Assembly (NCBI GenBank): GCA_029379385.1
Contig: CM055613.1
Coordinates: 25,517,652-25,581,651, forward strand
DNA length: 64,000 bases
Source: Quillaja saponaria
Lineage: Eukaryota > Streptophyta > Magnoliopsida > Fabales > Quillajaceae
Reading direction: 5' to 3'
In this document: one piece after another, positions 25,533-37,029 of the stretch
How the letters are laid out: each line of letters opens with the position of its first letter
Numbering within the stretch: the first letter of the stretch is position 1
The notes under the pieces: model-generated
Databases searched by the model: none
What the model was told of the DNA's origin: nothing
Seen by the model: only the letters and a program-made list of their open reading frames with translations
Made by a program: the position numbers and the translations under genes

Positions 25533-26179
25533 GATTTGCATAGCTACTTGGAACAAGGGGACTTTTATTGGTAAATTAAGAGAGCTTGTAGATACTATGA
25601 GTGGAATGAGGATTAATATTGCTTACTTGCAATAAACTAAGTGGGTAGGAGAAAAAGGTTAAATAGATAGAGAGAACAAGATTTAAGATGTGATATACCG
25701 GTAAGACTAGAAATAGGAATGGAGTGGCGATTATTATAGATGGAAATTTACAAGAAGAGGTTGTTGAAGTCAAGAGGAAATGTGATAGAATAATTTTAGT
25801 GAAATTGATGATAGACAAGAAGGCCTTTGATATCATTAGCGCCTATACTCCAAAAATAGGACTGAAAGAATCTACAAAGAAGGCTTTTTGGGATGATTTA
25901 GAGGAAATAGTCCAAGGAGTTCCTTTAGGCGAGAAACTATTTATTAGTGAAGATTTGAACGGTCATGTAGGAAGTACTAACAAAGGATTTGAGAGAGTAC
26001 ATGGAGGATATGGTTATGGAGATAGGAATGAGGGTGGGGAGTCTATTTTAGATTTTGCAGTTGCGTATGATTTAATTTTAGTTAACACGTTTTTTAAGAA
26101 ACGAGAGTCGTACTTAGTCACCTTTAGTAACAGGCTGAATAAGAGCCAAATAGATTTTGTTCTGACTAGGAGGGATTGA
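25533..26179 (+). pseudogene. LINE endonuclease (APE-type) domain
   Basis: Starts at IATWNKGTF near 25535. It continues with a damaged QETKW box (stop in place of E), then an open stretch 25724-26179 with DLNGHVG (the preceding conserved G is E) and the C-terminal SQIDFVLTRR. These are the order and motifs of the exonuclease-endonuclease-phosphatase fold that nicks target DNA. It is inactive because of the stop at the metal-binding region. Confidence 0.85.
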
Positions 26180-26349
26180 TAGAGTGGTTTGTAATTATTG
26201 TAAAATTATGCCCGGTGAGTGTTTAGTGTCTCAGCACAAACTTATGGTTGTGGATATTAGTGTTAAGCGTTGGAAGCAAAAGCATAGAAGTAATAAGTGT
26301 AGTAGGACTTGATGGTGGAATTTGAATAGAGGGAAGACGGCTTTTTTTA

Positions 26350-28343
26350 AAGAAAAAAATGTTACAGGGAGATCCTTGGAGCGTGAAGGGTGAGTCTAAT
26401 ATGATTTGGGATGAGATGGCGAATCATATTAGGAATACGGCTAGAGAGGTGTTAGGAGAAAGTAGAGGATGTGGACCTCCAACTAAGGAGACATGGTGGT
26501 GGAATGAAGAAGTTCAACAAGCTATTAAAGTTAAAAAAGAATGTTATAAAAGATTATACAAGTGTAAGAATGAAGATAATTATAAATGTTTTAGACAAGC
26601 TAGAAAAGATGCTAAGAAGCGGTTAGGGAAGCTAGAGGCAAGGCTTGTGAAGGACTTTATCAAAAGTTAGAGACAAAGGATGAAGAGAAGGATATTTATA
26701 GGATTGCCAAGCAAAGGAAAAGACGAACTAAACACTTAAATCGTATTAAGTGTATTAAGGATGAGGCTGATAGGGTTTTAGTTAAGGAAGATAAGATTAA
26801 TGAGAGATAGCGAACTTATTTCGATACTTTATTCATTGGAGAGTCAAGGGGGATATTGGGGACCTTGATGACACATTTGATGATACGAATCACAGATTTG
26901 TTTGTCGAATTAGAGCACAGGAGATTAAAGAAGCTATTCATAAGATTAAGAATGGTAAGGCAATATGCCTAGATGATATGCCAATAGAAGTTTGGAGATG
27001 CCTAGGAGATATTGGAGTAACTTGGCTTACAAATCTTTTTAACAAGATTTTAGTAACCAAGAAAATGCCCGATGAGTGGAGGAAGAGTACGTTGATCCTT
27101 ATTTATAAGAATAAAGGAGATATTCAAAGTTGTAAGAATTATCGAGGAATAAAACTTATAATTCATATAATGAAGCTGTGGGAGAGAGTGATTGAGCATA
27201 GGCTTAGGAATGAGACTCTAGTTTCTAAGAATCAATTTAGCTTTATGCCAGGAAGATCTACAATGGAGGCTATTTTCTTCATGAGGAGATTAATGGAAAA
27301 ATATAGAGAAAAGAAAAAGAATCTTCACATGGCTTTTATTGATTTAGAAAAAGTGTATGATAAAGTGTGAAGACAAGTCTTGTGGTGGGTACTCAAGAAT
27401 AAGAAAGTCCTAACAAAATATATAGAAGTTATTAAAGATATGTATGAAGGAGTAATGACTAGGGTACGGACCGTAAATGGTATGACTGGAGAGTTCGCGA
27501 TCACAGTAGGTGGTCACCAAGGTTCATCCTTAAGCCCTTACCTATTTGCTTTAGTCATGGATGAACTTACCTATAATATTCAAGATAGGGCTCCATGGTG
27601 CATGCTGTTTACCGATAATATCGTGTTGGTAGACGAAACTAGAGAAGGTTTAAATTCCAAACTAGAAATGTGGAGGAACGCGTTAGAATCTAAAGGCCTT
27701 AGATTGAGCTGGACAAAAACTGAGTATATAGAGTACAATTTTAGTGAAACTAGAGGAGGATCGAATGAAATAATACTGGACGGTCAGATAATCCGTACAA
27801 AGGACATGTTTAAGTATTTAGGTTCCTTTACAAAAGGATGGTGCAATTGAGCATGATGTAAATCATAGGATCAAGGCAGGGTAAGTTATGTGGCGAAGTG
27901 CTTTAAGAGTTTTATGTAAACCTAAAATCCTAAATAGATTGAAAGGAAAATTTTACAGGATGGCAGTGAGACTAGCTATGTTGTATGGTACTGAATGTTG
28001 AGCAGTTAAGAAGCAACACTCACATAAGATAGGAGTAGCCGAGATGAAAATGTTGAGATGGATGACCAGACATACAAGAAAGGATAGAATAAGGAATGAG
28101 GATATTCGTAAGAAGGTGGAAGTAGCACCTATTGAAGAGAAAATGAGGGAGAATCGCCTACGTTGGTTTGGACATATCCAACGTTGGCCAATAGATGCAA
28201 TAGTTAAGAAAATTGACTTGGTACAGGTGTCAGGTGTTAGACGTGGTAAGGGGAGGCCGAAACTTCCATGGGGGGTAGTTATCGAGAAAGATATGGCTGC
28301 TCTAGGGATTATTAAAAATATTGTCTCAGATCGATGTGAATAG
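26350..28343 (+). pseudogene. LINE reverse transcriptase and C-terminal region
   Basis: 26359-26670 is the linker with WWNEEVQQAI. 26978-27370 holds RT boxes (NYRGI, FMPGRSTMEAI, FIDLEKVYDKV), followed by a stop at 27368-27370. 27380-27850 holds GGHQGSSLSPYLFALVMDEL and the catalytic box FTDNIV, where the second aspartate of the usual DD pair is asparagine. 28044-28343 is the C-terminal part with NRLRWFGHIQR and GRPKLPW, typical of plant RTE proteins. Frames change near 26670, 26800, 27850 and 28000. It is catalytically dead. Confidence 0.88.
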
Positions 28344-28406
28344 AGGAAAAAGATTTATATAGCCGACCCTAACTAGTTTGGGATTTCAGGCTTAGTTGAG
28401 TTAAGT

Positions 28407-28423
28407 CTTGAGACATTTCTACA
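28407..28423 (+). repeat. LINE target-site duplication (right)
   Basis: Second copy of the 17-base sequence at 25228-25244, with one difference (T for C). Confidence 0.85.
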
Positions 28424-30116
28424 GGCTCCAACAACTCAAAAGCTTTGTTTATATTAAGATCCATGAAGTCTCCATCAACTAGAATATTTATTGTTTTCCA
28501 TGACCTCTCATGCAAACCACAATATAATTTATGGATTTGAAGCTAATTTGGTAAGCCAGGGAGTTGGTGACATGAATTTTACCTATGTAAGCACACGTAT
28601 TATCCTCAAATAATATAGACTAAGTAGAGTATCATTCCCAAGAGAAATTGTCACTAATATCTAGCAAAATATTAAAATTAACACAATCCTAATTTTATTC
28701 ACACAAACGAATTATGATAGAAAATCTAATTTAACTAAATCTAACTAATGACAAATTAAACTTAGGAATTCAATGGATAAAGGCCTAGAATTATAATTTC
28801 CCTCAACATTTCACTTGAATTATTATTATCTTATCATACTTATTATGGTATAGAATTATTAACCTCGGGTTGTAATTCAATTATAAGCATATTCTTATGT
28901 CTTTTAAATTTATATCTCACTTAATCAATTCACTATATTCTTATGAGAATTCAATTAAGCAAGGCTCATTAAGAGTAGACCTCAATTGGCTACACAAGAC
29001 ATATAAGTATATTCCTATCTTATATATGAAATAAATTCAAACAATCATATGAATGAATTCAAACAAGTGTTATATCATCCAAGACTAACCCTTAATTCAC
29101 ATATCCAAGCTAAATTAAGGATTCCTAATCAATCTAATTGGTAGCTAATCAACTAGAAGCCTTAAGCATACAATGAAATAAATAAATAAATCATATACCA
29201 AACCCTATGCAATCAAAACCACCAAGCTACATGTTGAGTTTAATTGTAATCCTTGATAATAAATTAGTTCATGCTACCTAGTGTAAACATAAACTCAAAT
29301 AATGTAGACATCAAAGAAATACAAGAAAAGTAAAGGAGTAGAATAACATAAAATCGATAGGTTGTCAATCTTCAATCTTTAACATCCAAGCTCCTTTTCC
29401 CTTCTTGCACCTTTAGTGGCTTCCTTTTCTCCAGAAAATCTTAGCTTAATTGTGTCTCTAATTGTGAATATTTTTATATATTAAGTCGTCAAGGTAGTTC
29501 CCCTTTTATAGGCTTGAAAAGTCTTAATTTCACTTTAATTCGGACTAGGAATCGCACTAGCTTAGCTGCTCTTGCTTCCTAGCATTGAGGCCTCAAAAAT
29601 CGCCAAGTTTTGGACCTTCGCAGTGGGCTTGGCGCTGCGGCTTCAACTTTCTAGAGCCTTAGCGCTCCCTTTGGCACCTCAACGCGAATCCTTTGGTGCC
29701 TCAATGTAGGTGCTTTTAGCAGCAACATGTTGTTTTGCTATTTTTGCAATTTTAAGCCCAAATTCTCCTCCAATTTGACTTCTAATGGGACTCCTTTAAG
29801 CATTCAATCTTCCAAAAAGACAAACTAAGTTAATATAAGTTAGAACTCATATAAAACATCTAATTAAAGCCTAAATCAACTAGGATTCATCATCCTAATA
29901 CGATAAGGACTTTAACTAGGATTTGACTGAAAACTAAGCATCTAGGATATAGCTAAAATAATATGAGTAAAATGATGTAAAATAACTATATTTTACAGAG
30001 TTATCAGTTGGACACATTCGCAGCAGATGGTTGAACCTCTTCCAAGCCTCTTTGAATGATTCCAAGTCATATTGAGCAAAATATGTGAGGTTAAGATATT
30101 TTATATAGAATTTCAT
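28424..30116 (-). pseudogene. Gag-like fragment of the minus-strand Athila-like element, split by a solo LTR
   Basis: The minus-strand frame at 29934-30116 encodes DLESFKEAWKRFNHLLRMCP, the typical Athila Gag core. Removing the solo LTR (28568-30006) joins it to 28424-28562, whose minus strand gives further Gag-like residues ending in a small-residue stretch (VDGDFMDLNINKAFELLE-like). No complete frame remains. The gag lies next to the primer-binding site, as expected for the 5' end. Confidence 0.7.
28568..30006 (-). mobile_element. Solo LTR (Athila-type), target duplication GTTGG
   Basis: 1439 bases flanked by GTTGG at 28563-28567 and 30007-30011. On the minus strand it begins TGATAACTCTGTAAAATA, close to the LTR start of the Athila element at 41930 (TGATAACTCTAAAATA), and ends with CA. 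No internal domain or second LTR is attached, so it is the product of LTR-LTR recombination. It carries the same GTAGAGTATCATTCCC block (28624-28640) as the LTRs that surround it, so it belongs to a related family. Confidence 0.85.
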
Positions 30117-30228
30117 TGTACCTCACAAAACAAACAAAAATAATAACAATAACAAGATCACTGAAAAAAATAAGTGTGAAGTAAAACTAGAATTGATTGG
30201 TATTAATATTAACATATATTAGAATAAT

Positions 30229-30246
30229 TCCCTGACAGCAGTGTCA
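30229..30246 (-). promoter_or_regulatory. Primer-binding site of the minus-strand Athila-like element
   Basis: On the minus strand the sequence after the LTR reads TTTGACACTGCTGTCAGGG, a decayed form of the TGGCGCCGTTGCCGGGG site widespread in Athila/Tat-type elements. The preceding AGTTT linker is intact. Confidence 0.75.
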
Positions 30247-30252
30247 AAAACT

Positions 30253-31645
30253 TGTTGTCAGATATACCACACAAATATATATATCGTTAACAAGTAATAA
30301 AGTGTTGAAGTAGAGTATCATTCCCAAAAAGAATTATTAAACGATGTTAAGTACTAAAATTGAACTATCCTAACTTTAATTATCCAAACGATGAACTTTG
30401 AATTGATTAATTAAACTATCAAAACAAAAGAATTGAAATATGTATGTTGAGATGAGTTTATGGTCATAATTTCCCTCACACTTGACTTAATTTGCATTTA
30501 TCCTATCTTGCTTAGATTCATGGTATCATGGAATTAATCAAGGGTTCTAATTGAATTATAAGTATCTTTCGAATTGCTTATAATCATATCTTGGTTAACC
30601 AATTCACTATATGTCTATGAGAATTCATTAAGATAAAACCTTATTTGGTTATACTTGGCATATAGATATATGTCTATCCTATATGCAAATCAAATCCAAC
30701 CATCCAAGTGAATGAATTCAAACATGTATTATATCATTTAAGGCTAATTTAGATTTCTTTTGTCAAGGCTCCTCTAAATTACCACTTCAAACTAATTGGG
30801 AATCAATCAATTAGAAGCAATAAACATGGAATAATATAACTAACATAAATACCACACATCATAAGCAATCCATAGATAAAATCAAATCAATCTACATGTA
30901 ATTTCCGTTATAATCTTAGAACAAGGGAGCTAGTTCATTCTACAAAAATTAAGCATGGATAGAGCTAAACAAATGATCAATACAACACAAGAAACAAAGA
31001 AGGAAGGAAGAAATGGATAAAGCTCATGAAGGTTGTTGCCAATCTTCAAGCTCTTTGGTCTTCTTCCTCCTCTAGCCTCTTTTGCCTCTAAAGCCTCTAA
31101 AGCTGCAAAAATTTCATCCCAAACCCATCTCTCTTCTAACCTTAACTCATCCCTTATAATAAGAGTTTGATCGCATTCAGATAAAATAAGGGTTAGAATA
31201 TCAAGCTGGCATCACGACGCCAACTTTCTGGTACCACGACGCCAAGGCAATCTGCCTAAGCTTATTTAACTAGAGGGGTCTAGAGCCTAGGCACAAGCTT
31301 TCTGGTGCTAGGTGGTCCTACACATCCTTCAGTGCTGTAAAACCAGTTTTCTATGACCTAGGCGCCCAATGAGCTGGAATTTCATCCGTTGTTTATTTGG
31401 TCTTCAAAATGGACTCCTTAAAGCCTTGAACCTTCAAAATATATAACCAAAAATCAATTAGGATTAAAAATCTTATTTGAAAGCTAAATCCTAAGCAAAA
31501 AACAACTAAAACATGAAATCTTTATACAAAACACAATAAACTACAAACTAAGCTAAAACTAACCAAATTGTAATGCAAAGCTCAAGAACATAGCTAAAAT
31601 TAATATATAATAAGATGTAATATAAGTTCTTTTGAGAAATTATTA
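30253..31645 (-). repeat. LTR of the minus-strand Athila-like element (5' LTR)
   Basis: 1393 bases, partner of 22283-23709. On the plus strand it begins TGTTGTCAGATATACC and ends in AAATTATTA, where the other LTR has TTATCA, so the terminal TG is mutated here. The difference in length (34 bases) comes from small indels. Confidence 0.9.
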
Positions 31646-33391
31646 GCCACTTCCTAAAAGGTCCTGAGCTGTGCTATCCTAACATAGAAAAGATAGCACT
31701 TGCAGTTATCATCTCTGTACAAAAACTCCGTCACTATTTCCCATCCCATACGATTGAAGTCAGAACCAATGCACCACTAAGGAAGTTATTGCACAAACTG
31801 AAATCTTGGACAAAATGGTAAACTGGTCAATCAAATTGAGTGATTTCGACATCATATATGTACCCCAAACTTCGATCAAAGCATAAGCCTTGGCCGACTT
31901 TGTCTTAAAACACACCATTGAACCTGAAATATAGAGTACATTAGTAAGCTCCCAAGAATAAGGCAAGCAAGACCCTAAAGATTAGGCCTTCTATGGGGAT
32001 GGCTCTTCCAACAAGATCAGGAGTGGAGCAGGCCTAGTACTAGTTAACCTTGACGAGCTGAAAATACAAGGAACCCTCACTTTTGAATTCAAAGCTTCTA
32101 ACAACGTAGCCGAATACGAGACATTAATCAGAGGACTAATCCTTGCAAGATCGTACAGGGTAACAAAGATTAAAGCTTATAGCGGCTCCCAGCTCATGGT
32201 CAACCAGATTAAAAGAGAGTATGAATCTAAGGAATTAGTGATGGTTTGATATCTTGAAAAATCCTTGTGGAGCAAGCTCGACTCCATCTCCATCCACCTC
32301 ATCCTAAGAGCAATAAATCGCAAAGCTATCACCTTATCTCAATGGGTAGACAACAAAGAAGCCATAGCAAACAAGTTGGTATTCTCCTAGGTGCTTTCTC
32401 GACCTAGCCACAAAGAGCCCTAGACTGAAGTTCTCTGTATATACAACACCTAGGAATGCTGGATGACACCAATTATAACATACCTAGAGCAAGGAGACTT
32501 ATCTCAGAATGAGAACAAAGCCAAAACATTACGAAGAAGAGCAGCACATTAAAGTCTAGTTAGCCGTCACCTCTACAGGAGATCTGCCAAATGGCCCTAC
32601 CTCTAGTGCATATCCCTATCATAGATAGAATACGTAATGGAAGAAGTCCACCTCAGGTTCTGCAGTTCACATATCGGCTATCGAGCCTTTTCACATAAAA
32701 TATTAAGAGTAGGATATTATTGCTCAACCTTGAATAAGGATTGTGAAGAATGGGTATGAAAATGCAACAATTGCCAACTTTCAGCCCGAGTACCTAAGAA
32801 ACCAGCTACCAATTTAAAACTGATCTCCAGCCCTTAGCTCTTTGCCATTTGGGGTCTAGACATCCTCAATCCCTTCCCCATAAAAGGAACCAAAAGATAG
32901 GAAAATACCTCTTCTTTATGATAGACTATTTCACCATCTAGATTGAGGTAGGAGTTATAAGCAAGATCACAGTTGAAGTAGCCCAAAAATTTATTTGGTC
33001 ACACATCATCTATAGGTACAACATCCCATACGCCATCATCACCGACCATAGACCATAGTTTGACTATCATACTATAAGAACATTCTGCGAAGAACTCGGG
33101 ATCAACAACTGCTTCTCCTCGATAAGATACCCCCAAAGTAATGGGCAAGCCGAGGTTGCAAACAAAGCCATCATGGAAAGACTCTCCAAAAAGGTTAAAA
33201 GAGGAAAGTTAGATTGGGAGGATAAATTACAATAAGTGCTTTGGGTTTACCGAACTACACCAAGGTCTACAACAGGTGAAACCTCTTTTTGCATGACCTT
33301 CGAAACTGAAGCAATCATTCCTATCAAAATAGGACTACCTTCCCTCCTAACTCAACTCGCAAATTAAGCAGACATAAGGGCAAAGTTAGGA
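31646..33391 (+). mobile_element. Ty3/gypsy Tat-lineage pol, part 2: RNase H end, archaeal-type RNase H, integrase
   Basis: Continues part 1 after the inserted element. The frame restarts with SHFLKGPELCYPNIEKIALAV, the end of the RT-linked RNase H. 31980-32260 encodes a second RNase H (FYGDGSSN, SNNVAEYETLIRGL), which is diagnostic of Tat/Ogre elements. 32640-33385 encodes integrase: an HHCC finger (H...H...CNNC), the DDE-core aspartate in ITDHRP, the glutamate in NGQAEVANKAIMERL, and WVYRTTPRSTTGE. Many stops. It ends abruptly at 33391, where a truncated Athila LTR begins. Confidence 0.85.
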
Positions 33392-34468
33392 ATTGACGTC
33401 TCAGTGCCTATGAATGTGAGGCAGCAGCATGATGAAGGATAAGTCCTATTGAGATTATACAAATCCTGTAAAGTAGCAATGCTATTTATGTCTGAGCCAC
33501 GGTGCTTGAAAGAATTTTGAGGAGTTTGAAGACTTATAGTTTATCCAAAACATAAGGAAAAAGGCTATAAATAAAAGAGTAGTGCCGAGGTTAGATATAG
33601 TATGGAGTTCATGATAGAGAAGAAATTGAGCATGCTTTGGTGCTAGAGGAGCAAGGGATTTCGAAGAGCTTAAAGACTGCCATCTTCATAGTTTTTTCTT
33701 ATTTCTTTATTCTTTTTAGTTTCTTTGCATGTTTTTCATGATTTGCTTAGTTGTAGTCATGTTTACGTCTAGCAACATAAACTAATTCCTTTTTCTAGGT
33801 TTATGATAGAACTCACATATAGTTTGATTTAGTTTTATTTATGGTTTGCTTAGGTTTTGGTATTTATATTATTTATATCATTCTATGTTTATTGCTTCTA
33901 ATTGCTTTATAACTAATTAGATAGATCTGGTAATCTAGAAAAACCTTGACGACGGAAATCTAGGGTTAGCCTTGAGTGGTATATTTGAATTCTTTCACTT
34001 TATTGATTGAATTTGATTCGCATATAGGATAGACATATACCTATATATCATGTGTAGCCAATTTAGGATTGTTCTTAATGAATTTTATTTAATTTAGTTC
34101 TCATAGACATTTAGTGAATTGATTAAATAAGGTATGAATTATAAGCAATTGAAAGATTCTTATAATTAACTTGAAACCCAAGGTTAATAACATAATATCA
34201 AAACCGAGTATGATAGGATAAAGGTAATTCAAATGAAGTGTGAGTGAAATTATATTCCTAGCCTTTCTCTACATAATCTCAAGTTCAGTTATTTTATTTG
34301 TTTTCATTATTCATAACTAAAAATCTCAATTATTCAATTGTCTATATAATTTTAGAATTGGTAAATTTTAATACTTGACTTGATAGACTTAATTCCTCGT
34401 GGGAACCATCTTATTTACTCTTTATTACTTATTTAAACGATATGTGTGCATGCATAGTAAATCTAAAA
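33392..34468 (+). repeat. 5' LTR of the Athila element (first ~475 bases missing)
   Basis: Aligns with 42412-43492 base for base with modest divergence, for example AATTGACGT near both starts and GTAAATCTAA near both ends. The 3' LTR starts at 41930, so the first roughly 475 bases are lost here. The left junction is directly against Tat integrase sequence. Confidence 0.88.
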
Positions 34469-34470
34469 AG

Positions 34471-34491
34471 TTTTTAACGCCATTGTTGAGG
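34471..34491 (+). promoter_or_regulatory. Primer-binding site of the Athila element
   Basis: TTTTTAACGCCATTGTTGAGG follows the LTR end. It is a decayed version of the TTTTTGGCGCCGTTGCCGGGG site found in Athila-type elements. Confidence 0.8.
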
Positions 34492-34619
34492 AATTATTCT
34501 ATTTTTGTTAATATTAATACCAGCCAGTTCTAGTTATAATTTAGATTTTTCTTTCGTGTTTCAAGTTTATGCAAAGACCTTAAAAGGAGAACCAACAAGC
34601 TATTGTGAAAAATCCAGCA

Positions 34620-36000
34620 ATGACTGACAATGAAGAGCCTAAGGCCTGGAAGGATTATGTTCTCCTATTAGTGGAAGGCTTCATTCCAGCATCCAACAAC
34701 TAGCAATTCAAGCTAACAACTTTGAAATTAAGCCAGGTCAAATTCAAATGATCCAAGAAATGGCGCAATTTGCTGGCCTTCAAAATGATGACCCAAATGC
34801 CCATTTGGTGATGTTCTTGGAGTTATGCAACACCTTCAAATGTAATGGCATTTCTGATGATGCCATTCGTCTAAGGCTTTTCCCTTTCTCACTTCGAGAT
34901 AAGGCGAGAATTTGGCCGTACTCCTTGCCATCCCATTCCATTACAACATGGACAGACCTGACTTAAAAGTTCATGGCAAAGTTCTTTTCATTAGCCAAAA
35001 CAGCTAAGTTGCTGAATGAAATCACCTCATTCACGTAACAAGACCATTAATCTCTGTATGAGGTGTGGGAAAGATACAAAGATTTGTTAAGATAGTGCCT
35101 CCACTATGGCTTTTCGAATTGGTTACAAGTCCAAACCTTTTACAATAGTTTGGTTAGCCAAACAAGAACAACCATTGATGCTGCAGCTGGTGGTACATTA
35201 ATGGAAAAGTGCATTGATAAAGCTTATGAGCTGTTGGAAGCAATGAATTCAAACAATTATTAATGGCTATTTGAGTGACTTACAACACACAGAGTAGCTG
35301 GGATACATAAGTTAGATGCCCTTACTGCCTTAATGATACAAGTGGTTGGTCTAGCTAAAAGATTTGATACTCTTGGGGTTCCAACATTTAAGAATCAAGT
35401 CATTGCTTACAAAATATACAGAGATAGACATACTAGTGACCAATGCCTAAACACCGAAGCAGTGTAATATATGGGCAATTATAATAGGCAAAACAACCCT
35501 TTTTTCAACACTATAACCATGGATGAAGAAACCATCCAAATTTTAAATGTATAAATCAAGGGATTGCAAATACTGCAAAGCCTAACTATCTTCCCAGTTT
35601 TCAACCACAAGCAAGACTAGGGGTGGCACTTGAGAAAAAGTCATCTTTAGAGGACATGTTCATGCAATACATGTTGAGGACATATTCATTAATTCAAAGT
35701 CAAATGTCTTCCTTGAGAACTTTTGAAACACAAATAGGCCAACTAGCCAATGCTTTCACAAATAGGCTTCATGAAGCCCTCCCTAGTGACACCAAACCTA
35801 ATCCAAGGAAAGACAAAGTGCAATGCAAGGCTATCACCCTTAGAAGTGGTAAGACAATTGAGGAGCCAAATAAACAAGCTAAAGTTGTGAATAAAACAAT
35901 TGAAGTAGACATTTCAAAGAATGAGGAAAAAGATCAACCTAATGAATTTGATGTGCCTACTCCTCCACTTTCCTTAAAACTTCCAAAAGAAAAATTTTGA
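34620..36000 (+). pseudogene. Athila gag, degraded
   Basis: Structural capsid/nucleocapsid polyprotein. A plausible start ATG lies at 34620. 34748-34966 encodes the capsid core with FAGLQNDDPNAHLVMFLEL and AIRLRLFPFSLRDKARIW. After several stops, 35623-36000 encodes the C-terminal part with ETQIGQLANAF, LPSDTKPNPRKD and ITLRSGK, which are hallmarks of the Athila Gag end. A CX2C-type motif near 35410-35460 is degraded. It is frameshifted at about 34966-35000. Confidence 0.85.
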
Positions 36001-36025
36001 CAAGTAATTCCAAAAGTTCTTAGAA

Positions 36026-36625
36026 GTGTTCAAAAAGCTTCACATCAACATCCCATTTGTTAAAGCTTTAGAACAAATGCCGAGCTATGTCAAGTTCATG
36101 AAGGATATCCTGTCCAAGAAGAGGAAGTTAGGTGAGTATGAAATAATTGCTCTCAGTGAAGAATGTAGTGCTATACTACAAAAGAAACTCCCACCAAAGT
36201 TAAAAGATCTAGATAGTTTAACTATCCCTTGTACTATTAGTACTCCATTTTTTGGCAAGGGTTTATATGATCTAGGAGCTAGTATTAATATAATGCCTTT
36301 GTCTATATATTGGAAATTAGGTTTAGGGGAAGTTAAGCCTACATCAGTCATATTGCAACTAGCTAACAGGTTTTTAACCTATCCAAGGGGAACAGTAGAG
36401 GATGTGCTAGTAAAAGTTGATAAACTAATTTTTCCTGCTGATTTTATTATACTTGATATGGAAGAAGATAAGGAAATCCCTATGATTCTTGGGAGATCTT
36501 TCTTAGCTACAGGTAGAACCCTAATTGATGTGCAAAAAGGTAAGCTTACCATGAGAGTTCAAGACCAAGAGGTAACATTTAATGTTTTTAATGCTATGAA
36601 GAATGTTTTGCTTTTGATAAGGTGA
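36026..36625 (+). CDS. Athila aspartic protease domain (199-codon intact frame)
   Basis: The longest undamaged frame in the window. Residues 1-60 are the Gag-protease linker (NIPFVKALEQMPSYVKFMKD). The active-site motif appears as YDLGASINIMPLSIY, where Athila elements usually have DLGAS, so it is intact. The flap-side ILGRSFLATG motif follows near residue 155. The enzyme would process the Gag-Pol polyprotein. It is separated from gag by a stop just before 36001 and from RT by a spacer frame at 36622-36969. It has no start codon context of its own and belongs to a dead element, so expression is unlikely. Confidence 0.8.
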   Translation: MFKKLHINIPFVKALEQMPSYVKFMKDILSKKRKLGEYEIIALSEECSAILQKKLPPKLKDLDSLTIPCTISTPFFGKGLYDLGASINIMPLSIYWKLGLGEVKPTSVILQLANRFLTYPRGTVEDVLVKVDKLIFPADFIILDMEEDKEIPMILGRSFLATGRTLIDVQKGKLTMRVQDQEVTFNVFNAMKNVLLLIR

Positions 36626-37029
36626 ATGAAATAACTCAAAAGGTATTTTTAGATAATTATCCTATTGACCCTCTTGAAGAATCTATAATTTCTAATACTA
36701 ATAAAGAAGATGATGATTTTGTTGAGTGCATGAAATTGTTAGATACTTCACCTTTAATAGCAAAGTCAAACCTCAAGTTTGAATCCCTTAACATTCCAAT
36801 TTCCACACCTTCGGCTTCCAAGCCCTCTATTGTAGAACCACCTATATTGGAACTAAAACTGTTGCCATCACACCTCAGGTATGCTTTTATTGGTCTAACA
36901 TTTACTTTGCTGGTTATAGTTTTTCTACTCTTACAAACATGCAGGAAGAGTCACTTCTTTGTGTACTAAGAGAACACAAAGGGGCACTAAGATGGACCAT
37001 AGCTGACATTAAAGGCATAAGTCCTTTAT

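Larger units (their letters stand above)
25245..28406 (+). mobile_element. RTE-clade LINE (non-LTR retrotransposon), full-length but mutated
   Basis: The 5' end has the ACCGGTCCCAAGCCCGGATAAAGGAGGA motif (25263-25290), common at the start of plant RTE elements. The 3' end reads GCCGACCCTAACTAGTTTGGGAT, the usual RTE tail. Between them are an apurinic endonuclease and an RT in one degraded frame. A 17-bp target duplication bounds 3162 bases. It inserted into the gag/3' region of the minus-strand Athila-like element in opposite orientation. Multiple stops make it inactive. Confidence 0.9.
22283..31645 (-). mobile_element. Athila-like Ty3/gypsy element, minus strand, non-autonomous
   Basis: Bounded by two similar LTRs (22283-23709 and 30253-31645) and a GCCAC target duplication. 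The primer-binding site (30229-30246) and the polypurine tract (23710-23722) place its 5' end on the right, so it reads on the minus strand. After removing the LINE and the solo LTR inside it, only about 1.9 kb of internal sequence remains. That comprises a gag-like fragment beside the primer site and a 3' non-coding region. No protease, RT or integrase is seen, so it would have depended on a relative for movement. Confidence 0.85.
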
